Source: Arctopsyche grandis
Lineage: Eukaryota > Arthropoda > Insecta > Trichoptera > Hydropsychidae
Length of the DNA: 64,000 nucleotides
Assembly: GCF_051622035.1 (NCBI RefSeq)
Contig: NC_135361.1
Location: 23,925,205-23,989,204, forward strand
Direction of reading: 5' to 3'
Shown here one piece after another: positions 34,797 to 48,100 of this stretch (positions are counted from its first letter, which is position 1; each line of letters starts with the position of its first letter). The translations under genes were made by a program, and so were the position numbers. The notes under the pieces are model-generated. The model was not told the origin of the DNA. It made no database searches and saw only the letters and a program-made list of their open reading frames with translations.

Positions 34797-34812
34797 TATA
34801 TAAATATAAATA
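34797..34812 (+). promoter_or_regulatory. Probable TATA box of gene 4
   Basis: TATATAAATATAAATA, conserved with genes 2 and 3. Confidence 0.6.
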
Positions 34813-34895
34813 TCTTGTCAGATAGAGTAGTATTACAAGTTTATCCACTGCAAACACTGGATCAAATGTTCTCCAAAATCAATAAATACATACAT

Positions 34896-37800
34896 ATGTA
34901 CGGCGCACGATCCATAATGATATTGTTCGCTATTTGTCTCCCTGTATATTGTAAAGTATTGCGTGAGTATTGTAATATTTAAATATTTGATCATATTTTT
35001 CACTCAGTCGTAAAATATATATACATATAAAATAAAATAACTCAATATAACTATATGTATGTATGTCCTCGAGCTTGCCGTTGCACATAGGATTTGCAGT
35101 TGGATAATTTTCTATGAAATTATGTATGTATAGGATGACCATACGCCCCGCTTTCTGAATTTTTCCAATTAATTCGTTTCCCAAAAACAAATATAATTAT
35201 ATACAATAAATTCCTTTTAAAGCAACATTTAAATATTTTTTTCCATGATTTATTTTACATGTTCGTCACTTTGGGCTATTATTTTCATCATAATTATTTA
35301 TTATGCAGGGCTTTTTTTAAATAAAAGATGCAGGAACTCACTTCTTGTAAAGTTTTATACGAGAAAAATTATATTCAAATTATATTATACATATATTATA
35401 TTCAAATATAATTGAAATGAAATTGAAAAGGAGCTTTTCATATGTTTCGAAGTGCATACAAAATTAAAAAAAATTTATCATTATTATTTTTTTTTATTTT
35501 AGACAAGTCAAATCTAAACAAACAAAAATTTCGAAAGAGATCGGACTACTTGCCATCTCGCTTGCACCAACGCTATATGCGTCACAAATGTGTACGCACT
35601 GTTATATCTACATAAGTCTTTATTTGTTTTATGTATTCTATTCCCACGACCTTTAAATCAATCTGCGAGACGAATTATGTTTCCCCCAAAAATATCAAAG
35701 CCCTTCTTAAGCCTGCACAACAAATTGCGTGCATCTACTCAGCCATTTCTCGATACATTCAAGACACATATGTTAACACTAAAAATATCGTTTTTCAATT
35801 TACTTTATCGCTTTTCTGCATTATTCTCACGACTCTTAATCCGCACAACGAATTGCGTGAAATCTACCCTCAAGGGATACATATGCAAACACTAAAAATA
35901 TTGTCTTTAATTAGTTTACCAGCATTTTTCACACGACTCGACTCGAATCGTATTCCCTCAAAAACCCTTTTAAAGCTGCGTAACTAATTGTGTGAAAACC
36001 ATTTCTCGATACACTCAAGGGTCAAAGTATTAAAGTCTTAAGATATTGTTTAACGACTCGAGTTCCTCCCTAAAAATATTATTTTATCACGAACTATGAT
36101 TGGTCCAAATTGTTACGTCTATTAAATATATACTGATGTTAAACATATGGAACGTCACTTGCGATCGAGCCGTCTCTTACTTATCACTTGCGATCGAACC
36201 GTCTCTTACTAATCACTGACTTACATACAATTGAACCGTCTAACTAGTGACTCGCGATTAGACGACTTAACTAGTAACCACTAACTAGTAACGTGTAATA
36301 CTAACTAATCTCATGTATACTTACTACTATTAAAGAAGATAATCATCTTATAAAATAAAGTGAGTTTTATTTACGGAGTAGCGTTCCGCAAAAACGCTTG
36401 GTGGCAGGGGAAATATTAATAACAACAAAATACACATCACCCACGAATGTAACAGCACACGGGCACCAACGAAAGCCTTTCTAACGCAATTACCGCTCGA
36501 GTTAGTACGTTTGGATAAAAAAAAATATTGAGATAGAAAAACAATCCTTATAAACGTGGTGAAATAAAAAAAAACTGGAAAAAATCCAAATAAACGCATA
36601 ATAGCATGAAAAAATATATATTTTTGACTTTTAAAATTCGATAGATAATTAATTATAAGTATTTTAAATCAATGAAATATCACAATCAATAGGAAAAACA
36701 TCTGACTGTTGATTCCAATACTCATTTTGAACACAGCAATACTAAATTTTGAGTTAAAGACCGCAAAAGCCAAAAAACTGTAAAAATTGCGCATTTTTTA
36801 AACGCTCATATCTCGTAAACGAGAGTGAACCAACAATAATCATTACATAATAAAATATAAAGAATAAAATTAGTAAAGATTAAGTAGTCTTCGCTCTGGT
36901 AATTTAAAAACGCGATTTTTTGCTGCTCAGTGTTATCAGCGAAATTCTATTTTTTGATTGAACAATATTTTTAAATATTTTTTTCCGAATTTCATCACCT
37001 ACATACATATATGATTTATTATGTTAATGCCTGCGTTTTTGGAATGTATAATATGACCCATTTCGATTCCATTTAGTCCTTGGAGATTTATTTCACTTTC
37101 AAAGGCATTGAAAGATTGATTTTCCTTTGATATTTTATACGCAGTTCGAAAAAATTTTACTGTTATTATTTTCTCACGAGATAATGATTTTAAAAATGTA
37201 TTTTCAATCTTCTTTATTTCGGCTTCAGAAACGATTATTTTTAGCGCTGCGTTGTGTACAATATATTCTCTGTGAACGAATTTTTTTTCTTTAGCTTTAG
37301 TAGGTTTCTATCTTTTTCAGAATATGTGATTTCATTGTTAGCCCATTCTTTGGAAATAATCATTCTCATGGTCGTTTCAGTTCTAATAGTTCTAACGTTT
37401 CTGTAAGTATCAAAGTTTCATTTTGTGTATTCTTCTGCAATTCATTTTTTATTGTAATTACCAGTAATCTGGCCATTCATTTCGAGTTCGGCTTTGCTCC
37501 TCGAGGTCAGCTTGGGATGTTTCAGAAACATCAAGGTGAACAAGGCAAGAAAAAAGGTGCCGGAACCTCATTCCACCGCGTTACATGATAAAAAATTCGG
37601 GTGTGACCAACCCATGACTTTATCTATGTATTTGAAGAATATAAGAAGGTTACAAAACAAAATTCGATATTGAACTAATAACTATGATAGCGATACAAAT
37701 TGAGCGCAAATATATGGAAACAAGACAAAAGTTCTACTTTCGGTTGTCGGATTTTGTTCAAATTTTTTTTATTATTTAAAATCAGTATAATTATTATACA

Positions 37801-39852
37801 TATTAAATATCAAGACGATTAAAATAATTTAAGAGGTAAAAATAAAATAATGAAATAATGTTTTAAAAAAAAATAGTACTTCCAGTTTACGAATTCTGAC
37901 CAAAATGTTACCAAATCTAAGTTAGCACATAAAGAATACAAATATAAATTTTCAGCTTAATCCATTCAGGGGTGTGGACAGGATCCAGGCGACAACATTT
38001 TTGACCTTTCTAAGAGGAAAAAATCCCACTTCCGGTTTATTAAATTTAGTGATTTTTTTTTTATTTTAATCACATTGATACAAGAATTATACTTGAATTT
38101 TTTCGTGAAGACCACACATGTTTAAGGGGTCGAAAAAAATAGTGGAAGAAAAATCGAACAAGAGTAAACTGCCACTTCCGGTCAACGGACGCTTACCAAA
38201 TTTTATACATAACTTGGTATTAAGCTTAAACTTATCGATATGAAATTTCAGTTCTATAAATCAAAAGGTTTTTGAGAAAAACATAAAAAACCTCGGTTCT
38301 CTAGAGTAAAAGTACTACTTCCGGTTCAGATAAAAATATTTAAAAAATATAAAATCATAAAAATTATTATTTCTTGTACATGTAAAAAAAAAATTAGTCC
38401 GATTCAGTTAGTAGTTTGGGAGAAAATCGAATTAAAAAATTAAAAAAGAGGACACCTCTAAGGGGAGGTACCATTTCCGGTCAACTTAAAAATTTGAAAA
38501 AAATTTACGTAGTGTCGATAAGAATTTCAGTAACCGATACTAAGTTTCGGTTAGATAGGATTAACAGTGTTGAAAAAATCCTCAAAATACACAGACACAC
38601 ACACAGACACACACATTTTTTCTAGATCATGAAAACGTGATCAGTAATCGATTCTGAGTTCGAATCCGTCAAAATCTCGAGTTAGAATTTTCGCATGATC
38701 ACAAAACTTCATCTATTGTTACTACGTACATAGATAAAGTAAAAAGCCCTGCATATAACAATAGCTTAAGATAAAATAGTATTGAAATATTTCAGCCAAA
38801 TACATCGAAATATGCTATCGCGATGACCCAAATCTGAATCAATGTCTGACTAAGGAGGCCAACAGAGTATTGAAACAATTTTGCAAGGGGATTCCAGAAC
38901 TTGGGATTGTATCGACCGATCCTTTCGCACTTGGTTCCGTCGATATAATACCTGGAAAATCGACTACTCTGTATCTGAAACAAACAAATGCAATCTTGAA
39001 AGGATTGAGGAATTCCAAAGTCATCGATCTGAAGTAAGTTTCCTGATGAATGAATAAATAAAACACTAAAAATATCCTTAAAATTATCGAATGTATATTT
39101 AAATTTCAGGATTGATCCTTTTAAAAAAACTGGATATATCCATCTCAATGTAAATATAACGATGAAATCTAATTATGTCATTGGAGGACGCCTCTTGCTG
39201 TTCTCACTTGATGGAAATGGCGATTTTTTTATAAAAATAAGTAAGTCTTATTTTAAAAAAAAATTAATTAATATACAAAGAAAATTTGTATCAAAAAGGT
39301 AAAAACACATGATATAATTTTCAATATTAAAAAAAACAAAACTGTAATAAAAAAGGAGTGCATTCAAAGCATGATAATTTATGTATTCGCATATTTACAT
39401 ACATACTATGTGTATTATTGATGAAAAACATTTTAATATATTTAAGTTGTTTTATAATTTTAGATGACTTTGACGCTCGTATAAATTGGAATTGGGACAC
39501 TTTCATTGGTAAAGATCAAAAAGAATATTCTCGATTCAATAACTTCACCAGCAATTATGACCACGGTGATATCAAATTCAAAATGAACGGGTTATTCAAC
39601 AATGATAAAGTTTTAGGTATGGTTTTTAACTTTTGAAACACGTTTAATATGATTCAAAATAGTTTAACTTTATTACCTTAAATTTCAGGCGAATCCATGA
39701 ATAATTTACTGAATGAAAATTCTAGAGAAGTCATGAAAGAATTGGGAGGACCTATTGTTAACCTTGTTATCAAACGAATTGTGAAAGTCATCAACACATT
39801 ATTTTCTAACGTTCCAAATGACGAACTATGGAATGTTACTACTCCCTTCTAA
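34896..39852 (+). CDS. Takeout/JHBP-domain protein, gene 4 (250 aa, five exons)
   Basis: Predicted secreted hydrophobic-ligand carrier and the third duplicate with genes 2 and 3. Exons are 34896-34962, 38796-39033, 39110-39240, 39464-39616 and 39689-39852. All borders are GT-AG and the frame is intact; exon 3 has seven T at the place where gene 3 has eight. The signal peptide is MYGARSIMILFAICLPVYC. The cysteine pair is CYRDDPNLNQC. The C-terminus is unusual: DELWNVTTPF replaces the DELLPLPS of its sisters because of a short insertion, though still in frame to TAA. AATAAA is at 39930. The 3.8-kb intron 1 is swollen by a probable LTR and two repeats. Confidence 0.9.
35590..36110. repeat. Degenerate internal repeats in gene 4 intron 1
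   Basis: Units of roughly 120 bp recur with variation: TCTCGATACATTCAAG, ACACTAAAAATAT, GCACAACGAATTGCGTG. They may belong to the LTR-type element immediately downstream. No protein domain is recognised. Confidence 0.5.
36111..36400 (+). mobile_element. Candidate LTR of a retrotransposon
   Basis: It starts TGTTACGTCTATTAAA, contains internal near-repeats (CACTTGCGATCGAGCCGTCT and a close second copy), and has an AATAAAGTGAG poly(A)-like site near the end. It is followed by TGGTGGCAGGGG, which could be a tRNA primer-binding site. No second LTR or pol gene is visible. The limits are approximate. Confidence 0.4.
37440..37592. repeat. About 150-bp interspersed repeat (copy 2)
   Basis: The near-identical partner of 14463-14613, in the same orientation and also within intron 1 of a sister gene, but at a different distance from exon 2. 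Confidence 0.65.
37750..38745 (+). repeat. R1 repeat, longest forward copy
   Basis: Runs from the AAGACGATTAAAATAATTTA region through AAAAATCCCACTTCCGG, CTACTTCCGGTTCAG and CAGACACACACA to the ATAGATAAAGTAAAAA end. It lies in gene 4 intron 1. No ORF. Confidence 0.7.
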
Positions 39853-39959
39853 ATAAATGTCAATTTTGCTACATCAAGTTTATTGTATCAACCCTGCTTA
39901 AATCTGTAACTATGTACATATGAAAAAGAAATAAAACACCAAGAGATTATTAGTGATTT

Positions 39960-41198
39960 ATTACATAACCCTTAATAATCTTTGACATTGTTCAAAATAC
40001 ATATAATTTAATTGAAAAGCAATGAATGATAAACCAAAAAAAAAACATTTTTTGGTACTATCTTAATGATTGGTTATCAAAATCAGACTCATGAAATGTA
40101 AGTGTACATTTTTTGGAAATATGTACATATATTCATTTACTTCATTGATATATGTATAAAATCACTGTATTAATACATTATGTATAAATTTACATTTATT
40201 TATTGCCTACGTCTACATTTTAATGTTATATTTATAGCTCCGCAAATATTATATTAAACTAAAAAATCTGTATATTACTAAATTAATTAAAAATAAAGTG
40301 TTTTGTCGTTAAAATATAGATGGCAGTAGTATGTGTGTATTTAAATATTACTCATTTGTTTCGTGAAAATATGTGAAAGTACATATAAAACAATAATTAT
40401 CTAAATGTATTTCTAATAAAAAGGATGTAGTTGAAAGTAGCTTAGCGAAACTTATTGCTTAAAAAAATATAATATTCAACTCTGGGAAAATTTTTGACCA
40501 TAACCTACTTTATTCAATTTATCAATAGAAACTGGATTTGATTCTGAGTATTCTAATTAGTCGGAGAATCATAAGAAATTGCAAATTTGTATATTCTCTG
40601 AATGTACAGATCTACATTTTATATCAGCTATCGTTTGCCACATTTAAACATAAACACGAACTACTAAATATTTTCCAACGAGATTTGAATAATTCTAAAA
40701 AGAAAACTACAGATTAGTAACCACTAATGAAACTTGGGTCCAACACCACAAATGAAAAAAAATCACAGTAAAAACGATGGAGTTGATGATTCACCGCCAA
40801 AAATGAAAAAAGTCCATTTTTTGCGGGAAAAGTTATGGAATATTATTAATTGTTAATCATACAAGGAGGCAAGAAGGAATTAGAATTTTAATCTTTTCTG
40901 ACCAATTGAAAAAAATAATTTTTAATCTGGACACTACATAAATACACGTGAGCCAAATCAAAGTTAAATCTACTATTTCATCTATTATTCACTTGATGTA
41001 ATCGAGTTTGACTACTATCTACTCCCAAACTTCAAGAAATTCTTTAGCGCCATGCGATTTTCTTCCAATATTGAGCTGTAATTGGTGATAAACGGCTATT
41101 CTGGAGACCTTGAAGAATACAGAATAAAGGTACAGGAGTAATGTACCTACGATAATTACCAAAATCCAACGTTGTATATAACTCTGATTATATTATAC
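39960..41198. repeat. 3' flank of gene 4 and start of block tail, copy 3
   Basis: Follows the order seen behind genes 2 and 3 (ATTACATAACCCTTAATAA, GAGTATTCTAATTAG, ACTACTATCTACTCCCAAAC). No gene is seen. Confidence 0.75.
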
Positions 41199-41379
41199 TA
41201 GTGTTAGACCCGTTGATTTCAACGGGTGGTTTCGAAAAGGAATTGAAACTCGAATAAAAATAAAGTTAAAGATATTGAATCGACTGGTTTCGGAAAGAAA
41301 TTGATGCACGAATTACGAATGACAAATTACGAAGTGATTACGAATTACGAATTACATTTTGTGCATCGCCGACGCCTCC

Positions 41380-41713
41380 GGCACCCCGGGGCCTTCGCCC
41401 CCGGCGCTTCCGTCGCTCCGGGGCCTTCGGCCCCAGCGCCGCCGACGCCTCCGGCGGCCGCACCGCACCCAGCGCCCCCGATGCCTTCGGCACCACAAAT
41501 GCTTTCGGCACCCCGGGGGCTTCGCCCCCAGCGCCCCCGATGCCTCTGGCACCCTGGAGGCTTCGCCCCCAGCGTCGCCAATGCCTTCGGCACCCCGGGG
41601 GCTTCGCCCCCAGCGCCCCCGATGCCTCCAGCACCCTGGGGGCTTCGCCCCCAGCGCCCCCAATGCCTTCGGCACCCCGGGGGCTTCGCCCCCAGCGCCC
41701 CCGATGCCTTCGG
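41380..41713. repeat. 41-bp GC-rich minisatellite
   Basis: TTCGCCCCCAGCG recurs at 41521, 41562, 41603, 41644 and 41685, exactly 41 bp apart, with decayed units on the left. Because 41 is not a multiple of 3, every strand and frame cycles through the same peptide phases. This makes long but meaningless Pro/Ala-rich open frames on both strands. Confidence 0.95.
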
Positions 41714-41970
41714 CACCCCAGGGCCTGAAAAAACTGGGAAACTGAAAAAATGAAAAAAATGAAAAAACTGAAAAAATGAAAAAAACTGAAAAAATGAAAA
41801 AAATGAAAAAAATGAAAAAACTGAAAAAATGAATAAACTGAAAAAATGAAAAAAATGAAAATCTGAAAAAATGAAAAAACTGAAAAAATGAAAAAAATGA
41901 AAAAACTGAAAAACTGAAAAAAATGAAAAAACTGAAAAAAATGAAAAAACTGAAAAACTGAAAAATATGA
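41714..41970. repeat. A-rich minisatellite (GAAAAAACT / GAAAAAAAT units)
   Basis: About 9-10-bp units of GAAAAAA with alternating CT and AT ends. The minus strand reads as a Phe-rich open frame, a repeat artefact rather than a gene. Confidence 0.9.
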
Positions 41971-42081
41971 AAAAAAAAATTTGTTCCCCATACTGGTTGA
42001 TTCATTATGTACGGCGAGAGTTAGGACACACACATACACCCACACACACACAGATTACCGTCTTTATATATATGATTATAC

Positions 42082-43420
<1,339 letters not shown>

Positions 43421-43433
43421 TTACGTATGATTA

Positions 43434-43571
43434 CTCAGTAAAGCCCGGACCCAGAGCGCGCCGTTCATTGTTCAAATGTTGTAAATGCATTGTTAAAGGT
43501 TTTCCGAACCTTTTTTACAAAGCATTTACAATAATTAAACAATGAGCGGCGCGCTTTGGGTCCGTACTCTA
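43434..43571. mobile_element. Small palindromic MITE, about 138 bp
   Basis: The arms contain CGGACCCAGAGCGCGCCGTT and its near-reverse complement; the loop is near GGTTTTCCGAACC. ATGATTA flanks both sides (43427-43433 and 43572-43578). Confidence 0.7.
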
Positions 43572-43920
43572 ATGATTAGTGTTGTAAGTCGAGAATATTC
43601 TCGGAGAACGAGAATATTCCCCAAAAGATTATTCGCCCAGAATTTTCTTTTTTCTTGGTTATAAAACATCTCTAGATAGTTTATTAGCTTTTTAGATGAT
43701 TCTAGGATATTTTCAGAACCTAATAGGACTAATAGGACTTTCTAGAATATCTGAGAGGATTTTGAATGACATTTTTTCATTCTCACGACACTGAGACACT
43801 ACCACCATATATGTACATACGTGTTCCGCGAAATTCTTACAGGAATTCAACTCTGGAAGCAATAAATTATACATATTTTTATTGCTTTGGTGAATATATT
43901 CCAATTATGATATTATATTA

Positions 43921-44010
43921 TTATTATGTTGTTGTGATTGAATGACTGGCCAAAGTGACGCATTGGAGCTCTGTGTAATGTCACTGTGGCTAATATTTTA
44001 AAATTAAATA
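43921..44010 (+). mobile_element. LINE 3' end fragment with a variant hairpin
   Basis: GCCAAAGTGAC (43949-43959) pairs with GTCACTGTGGC (43980-43990) around the same GCATTGG and CTGTGTAAT loop motif as the other LINE ends here. An AAATTAAATAAAAT tail follows. Confidence 0.6.
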
Positions 44011-44027
44011 AAATATAGTACATTAAA

Positions 44028-44113
44028 TTCGTTTTTCAACTCCGGATCCAGATTTGTCTTTCAGTTCCGGATCCGAATTCATATTTCATTTCCGGTTCTC
44101 GATTCCTGTTTCA
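44028..44113 (+). repeat. 86-bp exact duplicate of 45591-45676
   Basis: The two copies are identical and are built from a TTCCGGATCC-containing subrepeat. This copy is flanked by TTAAATAAAATATAGTACAT and TTAAATAAAAGATAGTACAT, which looks like an insertion with duplicated target, or capture during break repair. Confidence 0.75.
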
Positions 44114-44389
44114 TTAAATAAAAGATAGTACATAGTGCTAATGCACCAAATTTTCGTAAAAGATACTTACCAATTAAACTGTTGCCCCTTTAAACTTGCC
44201 ACGGTGCTTACAAAAATAATTATATTTTAATTTTTATGTAACTGTTTGCATTTTTGTTTTTGTATGTAACTGTTTGCATTTTTATTTTTGAAAAATTGTA
44301 AGTGTGTGTTGATTTATTAATACATATATTCTACATATGTACATACATATGTATGTATGTAGAATATATGTATAAAGAAGTTTAGTCAG

Positions 44390-44835
44390 CAGCATATGTA
44401 GCTCGGTCGTTAAACTTCTGCCTAACACCGAGAGGCGCGGGATTCGATCCCATGAGCTGACTTCGATTCGAAAGAATTTTCCTGAGTATATCTGTAGTGC
44501 TGCTGGTCAGACTTGGATATTTGTGACTCCAGGTCGATCGTTTCCTATCAGAGTTTGCCAATTTGTCTGATTTAATTGTTGAAACGGTTCCCGATTAAAA
44601 TTGGCTAAAATCCTTCCTACCTACTATGTTACCACTATTCGAGTATGTATGATTAATGTACAATAAAAATTATGTACAATTCATAGATGTCTCGTTAATT
44701 TGCGAGTTTTCAGTGTCTCGTAATTCAGCGACTTGTATAATAAAAATGCTGTATTGTTTGTAATTGGCCAGGAAGGCGCATTGGGGTTTATCTGTAAGGC
44801 CTTCCTGGTATAAAATGTAATAAAAAAATTCAAAA
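44390..44835 (+). mobile_element. tRNA-derived SINE, plus strand
   Basis: A box TAGCTCGGTCGTTAAAC and B box GGGATTCGATCCC are well kept. The body ends in a perfect hairpin, CCAGGAAGGC with GCCTTCCTGG (44768-44808), then TAATAAAAAAA. It has the same family as 11955-12402. Confidence 0.88.
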
Positions 44836-45096
44836 AATGTGTATGTACATACATACATAAGGAGTTTCATGGAACCAAATATAATGTGGTTATGTTTACA
44901 CAGTAATAAAGTTAGATTATTTAATGGTCGTTACCTACAAGTTTAGAAAACGCTGCTCTAAATTACGAATTAGGTACTTTAAAGCTGATGTACAAAGTCG
45001 GTAATTCAAAGCTGGTGTACTTCAAAATAAAATAAAATCGATTATTTTTTTTTAAATGACCAAGGTCTTCCCTACATCGGAAGTAATACACATACA

Positions 45097-45104
45097 TATA
45101 AATA
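45097..45104 (+). promoter_or_regulatory. Probable TATA box of gene 5
   Basis: TATAAATA lies 86-93 bp upstream of the ATG. The orphan exon at 32971 has the same element at 32879-32886. Confidence 0.6.
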
Positions 45105-45189
45105 CAAAAATAGGCCAGCTCGCATTAGTTCAAACTTGTCCATCGTAAATGCCGAATTAAAAGTTGGAGTATCTTCAAGGTCGATCAAA

Positions 45190-48100
45190 ATGTACGACTC
45201 GCGAGCCGTAAACATATTTTTTGTCACATTATTTGCCATCTGTCTTCCCGTATATTGTAAAGTATTGCGTAAGTATTATCATATCTGACTATATATAATT
45301 TTCATATTCCTCTTAATGAAAATAAATAGCAAAATATGTTTTTTATTATATTTAAACAGCCTTTATAATTCAAAATATTGAAACATATTATTTTAAAAAC
45401 TAAATATAAAAACAAAATCAAATGAAAAATTAAATACATACATACATAAAATCATTGACTTGAGTTCGTCCAGTTCATTTTTACATACCTCTTTTAGCTT
45501 GTTAAAAAGAATTAAGTTATAAAGCGTAACTTATAGATTTGATTAATAACCGTTCCGAAGTTTTCGAAGATTTTCAGATCCGGATCCAGCTTCGTTTTTC
45601 AACTCCGGATCCAGATTTGTCTTTCAGTTCCGGATCCGAATTCATATTTCATTTCCGGTTCTCGATTCCTGTTTCAGTTCCGGATGCCGATTTCATTTTC
45701 AGTTCCGAATCCCGATTTTATTAATATAAAATAGTTCTTCTCCTCTCTTTTATGAAGAGATTCATTTTTATTTAAAATTATATATTTCTCAAATTTTTAA
45801 ATTTTATATTATATGCAGGCGCGGCTCGAGCATAGGAACTGCGGCACTGCAGCACCCCCAGAAAAAATACAAAAAAATCACATTTGTATACATTCACAAC
45901 TTGTGAATATAATTTAAATTAGAATGATTAGATATTTGACATAATCATTATTAATGAGTACGTCAAATATATCTAAATACAAGTTGTAAATGCGTTTGTC
46001 AAATTTTTTTGTAATTTTTCTGGGGGTGCTGCAGCGCCGCAGTTCCTATGCACGAACCGCACCTGATTATATGTACATATATGTACATACATACATATAT
46101 AATATAAGTGACTTATTAACATATATTCGGAAAGCATTTGTTTTGTTTTTATTGTTCATAAATTATGTTCACAATATATATTAGCCTATTCTAATACTGA
46201 TCCGGCAATCATCATCTATTTACACATAATTTTTCTTGTTAGTATTTAAAGCATTATATTTAGTTAGTATTGTACATCATTATATGAAAAAAAAAGCTTA
46301 AACAACCTTCTTCTTTGTTCCCTCTCAATATAATGAAAATCTTAATAATAACTGCCTCAAATTTTAAAAACAAATGTTTTTTTAATACTAAGCTAGACAT
46401 TGATTAATTAATTTAAGATGACATACAAAAATAATATGTACATACATCAGTGGCGTGCGGTTACTTTTCAACCAGAGGATGCTGTCCAAAACACGATGAG
46501 TTTATTTTTTTTATTTTTTTTTTGTTCCAAACATTGTCATATTTATATTTATTAAAATGTCTTTGATATATTTTCGTGTTTTATTGAATGAATATTCAAT
46601 ATTGGTGTGGGTTTTTGGCTCTTAACAATAATCTCTTTTTCATTATACGGTAGAGAAGCAAATGTCCTTTTTAGTACATTTTAATTAAACAATTGCAATA
46701 TTATTAACAACGGCGATAAATAGTAATTTAGGACGTAATACATTACAATAAAAGAATAAATGTAAATAACTTAGGACGTAACGTACAAAATATCAATCAA
46801 CGAATCAAGTGAAAGTCCATACATAAAAATCGAATCAAGTCCATACATACGAAAAGAGAATTTGCTTCCAGACCAAGTGTCACGCGAGCGAGACGGCTGT
46901 AGCGTCGTCTCACTCATGCGCATACGCAAGAGTGACAGCTCACTTGTGCGCATGCGCAAAAGATTTGTAAACAACTTCAGCATCCAAGGCAATACGAGTT
47001 TGGTGTGAAACAAGCATCGGTCGCGCAGACGGCTCCGGCTTTTCAACGGGGATCTCCGTTCATGTCAATTTTGAATATATCATAATCACGTAATCAAAAA
47101 TAAATGAAAGAAATAAAACTAAGAAATTCAGAAAACAAACGGTATGAAAATATTTTTGACGTAAATTTTAAGGGATGCGCAGTATCCACAGCATCCATGG
47201 GCGGCACGCCACTGATGTACATACATATATCGCACATTATAGGTCGAATTAAAAATATTCATAACTTTAGATTTTTTTGTGTTGTGCCTAGCGTATTGCA
47301 ATTTTCATTTTAGAAAAGCATGATTCATGCAAAAATTTAATGTAAAATTAGAGAGTATTTCTTTTTTCATATTATATAATTTGAGTATTTCTCTTTTATA
47401 GCCGAATATATTGACATATGCTATCGCGATGACCCAAATTTGAACCAATGTTTGACAAAGGAGGCAAATAAAATCTTGAAGAAATTTTCCAAGGGAGTTC
47501 CTGAGATAGGTATTGTATCCACAGATCCCTTTTTCATTGGCGATGTTGATGTGATACCTGAAAAATCTAGTTCTCTGTCTCTGAAACAGAAAAACTCAGT
47601 CCTAAAAGGAATAAAAAATGCTAACATTATAGACTTACAGTAAGTCGAAGTTGTTTTAGCATATTTTTTATATCTATAAATGATTATTCGAAAAGTTATT
47701 GTTAAAATTTTAGAATTGATCCAATACAAAAGACTGGATTCATTCGCGGTGTTGTAAATGTAACTTTGAATTCCAAGTATGTCGTCAATGGCCGCCTGTT
47801 GTTGTTTCCAATAACTGGAGATGGTGATATGTCCATAAAAATAAGTAAGTAATAGTAATGACAATGAGAAATAAATGTATAAAAAAAAATTACTTATATC
47901 GAGTTTCAAAAATGTACTACAATGTCAACTAAAGCTAAATTAAAATGTTTTCTCATGATTTCAGCCAACTTTGACATTCAAATAAAATGGAATTGGTTTA
48001 CATTCATTGGTCAAGATGGTAAAGAATATTCACAATTCAAACATTATACTAGCAAATACGACTATGAAAATGTCAAATTCAAATTGAACGGCTTGTTCAA

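Larger units (their letters stand above)
41199..42074. mobile_element. 876-bp insertion carrying two minisatellites
   Basis: ATTATAC is repeated at 41192-41198 and 42075-42081, and the sister blocks are continuous at this point, so the segment was inserted. It begins with a hairpin (ACCCGTTGA / TCAACGGGT at 41208-41227), then has a GC-rich 41-bp satellite, an A-rich satellite and a CA-rich stretch. The class is unknown; no transposase is seen. Confidence 0.65.

Noticed and set aside
41338-42051. 237-codon minus-strand open frame rich in Phe, Pro, Gly and Ala
   Set aside because: It is a translation of the 41-bp and A-rich satellites; the same region is open in several frames on both strands.
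44390-44460. Possible functional tRNA gene
   Set aside because: A and B boxes are present, but the acceptor stem does not close and the sequence continues into a SINE body shared with another copy.
46771-47046. 91-codon minus-strand open frame inside the hAT-like element
   Set aside because: Low-complexity Arg/Ser/Leu content with no transposase motif.
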